Below the pieces are notes generated by a model that did not search any database, was not told where the DNA came from, and saw only the letters and a program-made list of their open reading frames with translations. A program made the position numbers and the translations under genes. From NCBI GenBank assembly GCA_028583605.1, contig CM053332.1, positions 13,256,442 to 13,320,441 of the forward strand: a stretch of 64,000 nt of DNA, given 5' to 3'. Shown piece by piece: positions 24,601-36,600 of the stretch (its first letter is position 1; each line of letters opens with the position of its first letter). The stretch is from Dastarcus helophoroides. Lineage: Eukaryota; Arthropoda; Insecta; Coleoptera; Bothrideridae.

Positions 24601-27600
24601 TACTCAGAAATACCAACTCTTGGAGGCCTCAGACAAGGCGGCAGTTTTAGTTCTTTCCTCTTCAACCTAATTATGGATATGATAATTAAAGAAGTAGTAG
24701 ATTTAAAAATAGGATATAAACTGAGCAACAAGACTATTGAAATATACCAGGTCATTTAATAAGTCCGTAAGATAAGTAAGAAAAAACAAAATTTTGGCAA
24801 AATTCGATTTTATTATTCAACATAGTTGACTTCGAGGGCGATACAACGAGTATAGCAATTTTCCAACTTTTCGATACCACTTTTATAGTACTTTCTCATC
24901 AAAATACACCTTAGTTTCAGCGATTGCTTCATCATTGGACTTAAATTTCTTTCCAACAAGCATTCTTATGAGATCTGAAAACAGGAAACAATCGCTGGGG
25001 GCTAAATCTGGAGAATATGGTGACTGGGTAAGCAATTCGAAGCCCAATTCATTCAATTTTGCCATCATTTTCATCGATTTGTGACACGGTGCATTGTTTT
25101 GGGGAAACAACACTTTTTTCTTTTGCAAATGTGGCCGTTTCTTTGCGATTTCAGCCTTCAATCGATCCAAAAGTGCACAGTAATAGTCGCTGTTGATGGT
25201 GGTTCCTTTTTGGAGATAGTCGATGAATATTATCTCGTTCGCATCCCAAAATACAGAAGTCATCACCTTACCGGCCAACGGTTGAGCCTTTGCTCGCTTT
25301 GGATTCGGTTCGTCGACCGCTGTCCTCTCAGCTGACTGTCTTTTGGATTCTGGTGTGTAATAGTGAAGCCATATCTCATCCATTGTCACATATCGACGAT
25401 AGAATTCCATTTTATTGCGGTTTAACAGCGCCAAATACTCCTCTGAAGCATCGATTCGTTGTTGTTTTTGGTCGACTGTGAGCTCACGCGGCATCCACTT
25501 GACACAGAGCTTTCGCATACCAAAATATTCGTGTAAAATGGTAAAAACACTACTATCTGATATCTTTGCAATGTCAGCTAGCTCGTGCACCTTCAATTTG
25601 CAATCGTTCATAACCAATTTGTGGATTTTTTTGATGTTTTCTGGAATAACAGCCTTATTTGGGCGTCCACTGCACTCTGCATCATTTGTACTGCTACGAC
25701 CACGTTTAAATTCAGCAATCCACTTCTCTACCATTTGTCTCGATGAAGCAGAGTTTGAGTAATATTTACCAAGCCATTGTTTGGTTTACACTGTATTTTT
25801 TTTTCATCAAAAAGCAATGATCAAAACTCGAAATTCACTTTTTTCCATTTTTTTTTTCAATAACAAAAGTTGCTTCACACAAAATGTGAACGAATCACAA
25901 ATCAATAGTCAGACTGCTGTCAAATTTATAAACGTTTGAAGGTTAGTACTAAATAAAAATCGTATGGAAAAAATTCTAGTAACGCCATCAATGTGTCATC
26001 CTGTGGAGGTATCTATCAATGCAGCTGCGACGTGCTACTGGATTGTTGAATCTTGTCCCCTGAAACGAAGAAAGATTAAAAAACACAGCTTGGCTGTCGA
26101 AACGCGTTGTGTTTTTTAATGTTTCTTGGTTTCAGGGGACAAGATTTGTATTTCAATTTTTGAAGATAACCAAGAACTAGTCCCTTCCACCAAATAGGAC
26201 TATAAGCATGATCTGATATGTGGACAACACTACTATTGAAGCCTAGATAGGACATAACTTACAAAGACAACTATCTGCTAGGAGTAAACATATCCAATCA
26301 CCAGAAGCTAGAAAAGAACCTAACAAATCAAATTAATAAAGCTGCCACAATTTCTGGCTGTCTACGTGACGTTATATAGATTAACAAACATAATGCGAAT
26401 GGAAAGCAAAACCTGCATTTACAAAACATGATTAAGACCAGTTCTAACCTATGGTATAGAAGACAGAGCGGACACCAAGAAGACCAAGAATATGATGCGA
26501 TTGTCCGAAATGAAGACCTTGAGAATAATAGCAGGCAGGACTCTTTGGGATCCAGTAAGAAACAATGATATTAGAAGAACATGTGCAGTCCAAGACATAG
26601 TAAGATGGGAAAGACAGAGAAGAAGACTGGCACGAACACATAAAAAGAATGGACCCAAATAGAGTAGCCCGCATTGCACTGGAAAGAAAACCGGAAGGAC
26701 AGGGCCCCCTAGAAGACCACCCAAAATATGGAGAGACAGCTGGGACTCGCTATCACAAGAACAACCATAGAATACTGTTAGAGAACAAATCAGCAAGATT
26801 AACTAGAAGAAACAGAAGAAAAAGAAGAAGTAGAAGAAGAGGAAGAAGAATAAGAAGAAAAAGAAGAAGAAGAAGAAGAAGAAGTAGAAGAAGAGGAAGA
26901 AGAATAAGAAGAAAAAAAAGAAGTAGAAGAAGAAGTAGAAGAAGAACAAGAAGAAGAACAAGAAGAAGAAAAAGAAGAAGAATTTTTGTTTGCTTTTACA
27001 GTAACACTCTTCAGGACCTCTTCATATAAACCAACAAACATACTTTTGTAAAAATAACATGTTACCTAAAGTAGTGAAAATTGTTTATTGAGAAATGAAT
27101 TGCTCTTTTTTCAATGGAATTCGTATGAGTCTTATAGGGATAAACCCCATACAAGAAAAAAGTAATGTCGTAATGAGAAAAGTATAGCACTTCTCTCAGC
27201 AGACTATCTAAGGCAGTGTTCAGTTTTGAATTGTCAGCGAAATGAATGGGAAATTAACATGCAATTCCAGACTAGACGTCAAAACAATTACAATGGCTCG
27301 TTTTGTAACGAGCAAGTCCAATTACTCTTCTTTAGAAAACTCCCCGACCTAAATTAAAATAATTACAGAAACTGAATAAATACGGTTTAGTTTACGTAAG
27401 CTCTTCACCGTTATACCTTGACCATATTACACTGAAAAATAACAAGAGTTGCATTTGAATGCCGGTCAGAGTGCAGTTAAATGTTTAGAAATTATATTAA
27501 CACGTTAACCGAAAATATACAGGGGCATCTGGAAATACTATGTACGATATACTAGCTACTAACCGCGACTTACTCTGCGGAATTAGATGAATATTTGTCG

Positions 27601-30600
27601 AACTGAACAACTATCCAAAATTAAAGAAAATTTTAAAATTTGATTAATTAAGAAATTAATTTGTTTTGCTTTTAATGTTTTAATTTGTGTCTGTTTTTAA
27701 TTAAGAACCAGGTGAAGTAAATTGCTATAAGATCTATAACTCGATTATGGAAAAATACGATGAGGCTAGAATTGTGGCATTGGATATCTCAAAGGCCTTC
27801 GACAGAGTGTGGTATCGATCTCTTCTCGTCAAATTAACATTATGGTCTTCCTCCTAGACTCTGTCATTTGATATCCAATTTTCTTATTGACAGATCTCAA
27901 GTCGTCATCGGTGGCATCTCATCCGAGACATTTGCGATTATTGCAGGGGTGCCTCAGGGGCCTATCCTGTCTCCTACTCTATTTCTGTTACACATAAAAG
28001 ATCTCTTAGCTTCAACTTCCAGTCCTATATACAGCTTACGCAGATGACAGTAGCCTAGTGTCATCTTTTTTCTCCGACAAACCATTGTCTGTCGCTACTT
28101 TAGATCGACTAAGGGAACAGCAGATACAGACGATTAATCGGGATCTCTAAATCATTCTGGAATAGGGTAAGAAAAATTTGGTCGACTTTAACGCTTCAAA
28201 AACTCAAGTCGCGGTTTTCTGTAAGAAAAAATCAAGAGATAATGCAACAAACATACTAATGGATGGTAAAATCCTTCCGATGGGATCTAATCTATCTATC
28301 CTAGGAGTGAATGCGAGCCCTAACTTCTCTTGGGATGATCATGTGCACGCCATTGCCAAATGCGCCTCTCAGAAGCTAGACTTTCTTTTTAGAGATAAAA
28401 AGTACTTCACATCTCATCAGCTATTAACACTGTACAAAGCTCAAGTTGGGCCAACACTAGCCAATGCTGTTCTGATGTTTGGAGTTCAGCCCCAAAACAC
28501 ACTTTAACTCTCTTGGATTCAATTCAAAGAAGAGCGATTCGCCTAATTGATGACGAGAGTTTGACCAATTCTCTCGAAACGCTAGAGCACAGGCGTATGG
28601 TTTGTGACTTGACTCTTTTCTACAAGTACTAGCATGGAAGATGCTCGCAGGAACTAATGGGATTGATCCCCCCAAGTTCAAGATTCTTGAGGCATATAGG
28701 ACAGTCGAAGACAGAAAATTCCTGTGCGGTCCAGCTTAACACAGTGAGGACTTCTGTTTAGGGAGACTCTTTTTTCTGTAGAACTTCCAAGCTATGGAAC
28801 TCGTTACCAAAAGGAATTTTCTCCAAAAATTACAACCTATCCTTGTTTAAGAAGGCAGTTCATTGCCATCTATCCTTGTTTCCGCGTCCTACTTGCAGTG
28901 CTTTGAAGGCAAAATGGGGTTAACCTTTACGAGTGAATTAAACTTAAAAAAAATAGCCTTAGATGATGCTATCGATTAAACATACTAAATTTAAATTGGA
29001 GAAGCGTTATAAAGCTTAATCACCTTAAACAGTAATAAAGCTTAATCAGCTTAATCAGTAATAAAGCTTAATCAGCTATGCCCAGCTTTAAAGAGTTCGT
29101 ACAAATAGCAGAATGATATTTTGTTCAAATTCCTTGATACGATCATGTTTTTTTTTGGTAAAACGGACTGGTTCTTGGTTATCTTCAAAAATTGAAATAC
29201 AAATCTTGTACCCTGAACCAAGAAAGATTAAAAAATACAACAAAGGTTGCTCTAACGCGTTTCGATAGCCAAGCTATCATCTTGAGAGAGATACAGTACA
29301 AGATTTGTATTTCAATTTCACGTGTATATTTAGCTGCCTAACGAGACCGCAGCGATATATTAGGTAGCAAATGTGCACCCTATCGCATTAGATGTCGCCC
29401 AATATTTAGCTACGGTAAGAATGTACTCTATCATTAAATAAGGCTGTCGTCGCTGTCAAATCATTTAATTACATAAAAAATGGAGAAAGCTTATTTACTC
29501 TTTCTGAATACAACTTTGAGAATGTCTGAAACAGTGTTCCGGGATAAAATTGGATGTTTCTAGAGATCCCGTTCTGTAAGTACACCTGCACTAATTTTCC
29601 TCAAAATGTCTGCAGTAATTGAGCCACGGAAAGCGGACACAGACACTTTCGCACTTATATATTAATTGGGACTTAATTATGATAAAAATCAAATATTGCA
29701 GAAACGTCTTCCTTCTTAAAATTTAATCCATATGCTCCGGCAAGATTTCAATAAACTTCTATTATGTTATGATGTGTTAATGAAGCGGTAACAAGGAATA
29801 TTGGCCATTCAATGAATCATATTTATTTAAATTCTGTGTACAGTTACTTTAGTACAAAGTGCCCCCAGCCGATATGAGAATGCAGATTGATCATCTGCGA
29901 ACTGCAAGAAAACCGGATGGCGCTTTTTATTCACTTTGTTCGCAAATCCGTAAGAGGATTTTACTATTACAGTTTGGAATTTCTCAATTTTAATTTAATC
30001 AACCGTGTAACATCATTATCAATTTCACTAATGAAAACGAAATTATCAAAATAAATCAAAGTAAAGACTTCCTGTAATGAAGATATAAATGCAAATTTAT
30101 AACGTTAATAAAAATAAATAGTAATAGTAGTAATAATATGCGTAATAAATATGAAATACGCTGGACTTGACTTACTTTTGCGGTCACACGTTTCAAATAG
30201 TTTACTTCCATACTTCCATCGCCGTATGGTTCACAAAAAAAAACGTGAATTGTATCAAATTTCGACTTTTGTTGAAACGCAAATCGTACAGAATTTTTTT
30301 TCCAAATTTCAATTTTTGTAGAAATTTTGATTTTTCCAAAATTCACTTTCTTCTGTGAAATTTTGAACATAACATCGATAACCCTTTTTTTCTAAATTTA
30401 TATTTTGATTTTAAACTTAATGATCTTTTTAATAGTTTATTTTTTCGGATATCGGGGTTTCATTTTGAAATGTCGACTTATTTTCCCGAAATTTCGAGAC
30501 CGCCAGTTTCGATCTTATTGGATCTCGTCAGTCTAGAATGCCTAACCTAAATGGTGTTCCAGATTAATTAAATTTAAATTTAATAAATGCTCAAATCAAT

Positions 30601-33600
30601 TAGTCTGTGCGTTAGAATATTTAAGTGTCTAACCTCTTCAGAGTTTCTACCACTAGAAGCACAGTAGATCATCTGTTGGTAGTTCAGCTACCTAAAAATC
30701 TGCTACCACGCGTTCATTATACATAGGCACTTTGCAGTCTAGGTCGTATTCATGATACTATTCATGATTACTATTACTAGTGTCATGGGTCGTATTGTAT
30801 TTACATTTAAACAGAAAACAAATTGACAATTAAACAGAAAATGAAATGAAAATGAAATTGTTTTGCACAAAAATCATAACTTGTAATTCGAAATTTGGAT
30901 TTTTCCTAACGCCTTCGTTTTTTGTTTTCGACATTACAACTTTAAAATCGAAACCTACACTTTTTCATTTGAAATATTTTTATTTATTTATATATTTATT
31001 TATTTTTTCAACAACTTAGTTCTTCTAGAGATTTTGATTGCTTAAAAATGTGACTGTATCTAAAAATGCTTTTTCTTGGAAATTCAAGCTCCAAAATTTC
31101 TTCTTTAATTAAAGTTATTTTGGAAATTTCTACTATAAATGTATTTTTGAAATAATATGAGTCATAAATTATACACAATCAATGATAATTTTCTTTCTCA
31201 AAATTTGCTTGCCGAAAAATTTTACTAGAAATTCTGACTGTTTTACGGATTGTTATTTTTTCCCAATCCAATATGTTAACTTCGAAATTTCGACCTTACA
31301 TATTAAATTGAGATTGGATAAACGTAATAAAGCTTAATCATCTTAATCAGTAGTAAAGCTTAATCAGTAATAAAGCTTAATCAGCTATGCCCAGCTTTAA
31401 AGAGATCGTACAAATTGTAGAATGATGTTTTGTTCAAATTCCTTAATTCGATCAAGTTTTTTTAATGAAAGGGACAGGGACTTGTTCTTAGTTATCTTTA
31501 AAAATTGAAACACAAATCTTGTCCCCTGAAACCAAGAAAGATGTGTTAACTTCGAAATTTCGACCTTTTTGATAAAATTCCGAATTTATAGATTTAATGT
31601 ATTGTAGCGAAATTTAAATTATAGAATTTATTACGTAAGAAAATTTTCTAGAAAGATCTGATAAGGGGAAAGCGGCCGCGATAACAAAGCAAACGGCAGA
31701 TAAGCGTTCCAGAAATTTCGGCAAACGATAAGCCTTATCCTGCGGGATTTTTCTAGAACCTGGGAGCCAAAACTATATAAGGCGGTCGCCTTTCCCTCGA
31801 GTTAATTAGTTAGAGTCAGTCAGTGTAATTAGTGAGCTAGTAGTTAGAAGTCAATAAATGAGTTAATTATTCAGTTGTAGCGTTCCGAGTTTAGTTTGAA
31901 AATGAAGTGGGTATTATTCAGCAAGTGTTTAATAATAATTTCGAACCGATAAGCCCGTAACAGTATTTACTTTTTCATTTTTCTCATTTCGATTTGATCT
32001 TCTTGACTTTCTAGAAATTTTAATTTGATTTTGTTTTCAAAGCTTTCAGCTCAAATTCAATGCTATAAATTCAGACTTTTCCTTTCTTTCCATTTTTTTA
32101 GAATTATTAAACTCTTTTCGTAAATGTCAAACGTCATCTCGAAATTTCGATTTCTTTGTTAAAGTTCAAAGTTTAGGCTTTTTATTCCTTCTTAGATTTT
32201 CGAACTAAACTAAACTTATCGACTAACTAAACTAAAAATCTTCTTCAAGAGTATTTTTGTTCAAAACTTCTATTTTTTTCTTGACATTTTGAGTTTTGAG
32301 GTTCGCTAAAAATTCACTTTTTGATCAGCATTTCGTTTTATACAAAAAATATTGTGTTCAAGTTTATAATATTTCAATTTTTACTTTTTTTCCCAAAATT
32401 CCAACTGCGTTCACAGTTCGTCTTTTTCAAGCAATTTGCATTTTATGTGCTTCTAACTTTGACGTAAAAATGAAAGAATACTTTCACTTTTTTGTTCTTA
32501 AGTCAAATAATAAACCTAAATTCAAAATTTTAATTTTTCCTTAAGCTTATTTTTCGTTTTGGTGGAACGGACTGGTCCTTGGTTATCTTCAAAAATTGAA
32601 ATACAAATCTTGTCCCCTGAAACCAAGAAAGATTGAAAAATACAAGAGCAACCTTTGTTGTGTTTTTTAACCTTTCTTGGTTTCAGGGGATAAGTTTTAT
32701 ATTCCAATTTTTAAAGATAACCAAGGACCAGTCCGTTCCACCAAAATAAAAACTAAACTAAAAATCTTCTTCTTCAAGGGTATTTTTCCTCAAAACCCTT
32801 TTTCTTGAAATTTTGAGATTTAAATCAAAAGTTTGCTAAAAATTTGCTTTTTGATCATCATTTCGTTTTATTCAAAAAACTTTGTGTTTAAATTTACAAT
32901 ATTTCAACTTTTACTTGTTTTATCCAAAATTCCAACTTTGCGTTCACAATTCGTCTTTTTCAAGCAATTTACATTTTATGTGCTTCTAACTTTGACGTAA
33001 AAATGAAAGAATACTTTCACTTTTTTGTTCTTTAAGTCAAATAATCAACCTAAATTCAAAATTATGATTTTTCTTTAGCTTATTTTTCGTTTTGGTGTAA
33101 CGGACTGGTCCTTGGTTATCTTCAAAAACTGAAATACAAATCTTGTCCCCTGAACCCAAGAAAGATTAAAAAACACAAGAGCAACCTTTCTTGTGTCTTT
33201 TAATCTTTCCTGGTTTCAGGGGACAAGATTTGTATTTCAATTTTATTTTTCGTTATTTTTTTCGTTATTTATTTTAATTCCACATTTAATCTTCAAATAA
33301 ATATTTCTATAACTTTAGGTTTTTCTCCAACTTTTTATTTTTTCTTCCATTTTTGTTTCGAAATTCAAAATTTTGACTAAAAATATTCTTCTAAAGGAGT
33401 TTTTCATTTTTTTTCAAAACTTCTATTTTTATCTTGTAATATTTTCAGTTTTAAATCAAAGGTTTTCTAAAAATTTACTTTTTGATCAGAATTTTGTTTG
33501 GTTTAAGAAATTCTGTGTTTAAGTTTATAATACTTAAATTTTTACTTATTCTTTCCCAAAATTTCGACACTCAAAAGTCGCCTTTCTCAAACAATGTTTA

Positions 33601-36600
33601 TGTGCTTTTAACTTTTACGTAAAAATGAAAGGGAACTTTAACTTTTTTTCCTTTAAGTTCAATAATCAACTTGAATTCAAAATTTTAATTTTTTCTTCAG
33701 TTTTAAATTTATTATTTGTTGTTTGGGTTTTAATTTCAAGTTTAATTTTTAAAAGAAATGTTTCTATAAATTTAGGTTTTTTTCCTACTTTTTATTTTTT
33801 CTTCCATTCTTGTTTCGAAATTCAAAATTTTGACTAACTTACTAAACTAAAAATATTCTTCTAAAAGATTTTTTGATTTTTTTTTTTCAAAACTTCTACT
33901 TTTATCTTGAAACTTTCAGTTTTAAATGAAAAGTTTGCGAAAAATTTACTTTTTGATCAGCATTTCGTTTGGTTTAAACAATTCTTTGTTCAAATTTATA
34001 ATATTTACATTTTTACTTATTCTTCCGCAAAATTTCGACTTTACACTCAAAATTCGTCTTCGTGCTTCGCGCTCCTAACTTTCACATAAAAATGAAAGGC
34101 AACTTTACCTTTTTTCCTTTTAAGTTCAATAATCAACCTAAATTCAAAATTTTAATTTTTCCTTGAGTTTTAAATTTATTTTTCGTTATTCGAGTTTTAA
34201 TTTCGAATTTAATTTTTAAAAGAAGTTTTTCCATAAATTTGGATATTTCTCCAACTTTCTACTTTTTCCTTCCATTTCGAGTTTGCAATTTCGAAATTTA
34301 AAATTTCGAGTTTATTTATAAATTCCAATGTTTTGTGGAAGTTTCTCGTTTTGCTCAAAAACTCTAATTTACTGTTTTTTCCTTCTCTGAAATATTTTTA
34401 AATTCGAAATTTTGCTTGCTTGAGATTTCATATAATCGAAATCTCTACTTTTTTTAAAATTTGGAATTTGAGCTACGAAATTTTTTAAAAATTGATAACG
34501 GGGTATTTCCTCATTGTCTACAATGAAATTTCAAGTTGGAACAAAAAACTTTTATCGATAACTTTTTGGGGTACCTAAATTGAGACATCTTCTTAAAATC
34601 GGTATTTTTTCCCTAAAATTTCGATTTTAAATACGACTTTTCATTTTGTTCTTATTTTTTTTGGAAAGTCTGATACCTTATCATAACTAGGTTCTTGAAA
34701 TTTCGTGGATTTTCTGCTATGATTACGTCTGATTAGCCTAACTAAACATGGTTTCAAAATACATTTTGTAAAAAAACCTGAAATACTACCTTGAGAATTG
34801 ATTATAGCCAATGAGGTACAAGACAAATTATTTCCTGAAACGTTTCTATGAAGATTTCGATGAGTTTTAGTGGTTGAGTCAATATTGTTGCTACGTTCCT
34901 CTTAAATATCGTTTCACTCCTATTCCATAATGATTTGTACCGAATTTTCCACAATTTTCTACAAATATAAAAGTAATCTTATTGTAAATTTCATTAACAA
35001 AGCTACAAGTTTGAGTTTAGAGTGACAATTCGACCTTAAACCTGAAAATATAAGAAAAAAATTAAAAATCTTAAATTTTAACCTAAAATTATTTCAAGGG
35101 TAGACATTCTAGTGGAACGGACTATTTCCTGGTTATCTTCAAAAATTGATATGCAAATTATATCCCTTGAAACCAAAAAAAATTAAAAAACACAATACTT
35201 GTTCTAAAGTGTTTCGATGGCCAAGCTATCTTTAGGAAATACTTGTCTGAAGATGATGAGCTAACGAAACGCGTTGGAGTAAGTTTTGTTGTGTTTTTAA
35301 GGTTCTGTATCTTAAAGGAACAAACGTAACCCTTATGATCTCGCTCTTGTATGCGCCCGTCTGTTCACAAAGAGGTTTTCCTTAAAAACAATGTTACGTA
35401 GGACGAAATGTCGACTAGTAGTAGTAGTACGTAGTAGGTAGTAGTAGTATTAGATGTAGTAGTAGTACGTAGTAGTAGTAGTAGTAGTAGGTAGTAGTAG
35501 TAGTGGACGTATCTCTCTGAAGATAATAGCTTGGCTGTCGAAACGCGTTAGAGCAACTTTTGTTGTATTTTTTAATCTTTTTTCAGGGGACAAGATTTGT
35601 ATTGCAATTTTTGAAGATAACCAAGGACCAGTCCGTTCCACCAAAACAAAAAGTAGTATTAGTGCACAATTGCTTCTTAAATAGATGTGTCGTAAAGCCT
35701 AAAGACAATTTATAAATGATTATATGAACCTACCAAAGATTGCCTAGATATTTTTATCTGAGACCAATTACTAAATAATAACTTAATTTTGAACAACACA
35801 TACCTGTTTCATATACCTAATGAAAGCAATACACAGTTCGATTATATCTGATGGAAAAGCATATACCTTCAAAGTAAAAAATGAAAGCAATAAGACGGCT
35901 AGGTGTATAATTTCAATAAAGTATACGATTACGTACTAGACAGGAACAAGGCCGTGGCTAATCCATTTTCCAGTGACCAGCAGGTCTTGCATAGGTATCG
36001 GCGTAGGAGTGAAATTATTCAAAGACTGCGTTTGATGTTTGCCAGACAAGCACCCAAGAATTATTTCAGACATTTTACAATACATCGAGCAAATGTTCCT
36101 CATATTAGCATCCCACATTATATAACATTGGGTTGGCAAGAAAGTAATTTCGTTTTTTTTTCACATAGACGGAGTTATTTAAATTTTTTTGAATGAATTC
36201 TGTGGGTAACGTTCTTTAGGTTTTGACATTTGATATCAGACAGATCGAAATTCATTCTTAAGCACGTGGTGAGAGATTTTATTTGTAACTGATAGTTGAG
36301 GGACAATTTAAACATGAAGTGCAAAAACGAACATTTACTTTTTTTTATTTTCGTAAAGGACGGAAAGCTGCGGAGGCTCATAAAGAAATATGTAAAGTGT
36401 ATAGTGGTGATTGCATAACAGAATGCACTTGTCAGAATTGGTTTAAGAAATTCCGTTCTGGAGATTTTTCACTCACAGGTGACACGTTCTGGTCGTTCTA
36501 CTAAAGTTGATAATAATCAAATTAATGCCATTATTGAAGAGGATCGACATATAACTGTTCGAAAGATTTCGGTGAGGTTAAATGTATCACACACAACTAT

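Larger units (their letters stand above)
32300..34170 (+). repeat. array of four about 0.5-kb units
   Basis: Each unit contains a TTTTGATCA block with CATTTCGTTT or a variant, then TTATAATATTT, a GTCTTTTTCAAGCAATTT-like block, and CGTAAAAATGAAAG. Unit blocks start near 32316, 32848, 33480 and 33949. Units 1 and 2 are close to each other; units 3 and 4 form a second pair. The sequence is T-rich and noncoding. Confidence 0.8.
30240..34500. repeat. T-rich filler tract
   Basis: The plus strand is T-rich with words such as AAATTTCGACTTTT and TTTTTCCAAAATTC, interrupted by non-filler islands at 30500-30850, 31300-31540 and 31640-31970. The part from 32.3 kb is an array of about 0.5-kb units (separate entry). 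Unlike the tract at 16-21 kb, no A-rich half follows directly. Confidence 0.6.

Noticed and set aside
26649..27029. 126-codon arginine-rich frame and the opposite serine-rich frame
   Set aside because: Both are translations of the GAA/AGA microsatellite plus a dead LINE tail.
35903..36196. 97-codon frame ending in the mariner end
   Set aside because: The last third is mariner terminal repeat sequence, and the remainder shows no known domain or splice sites.
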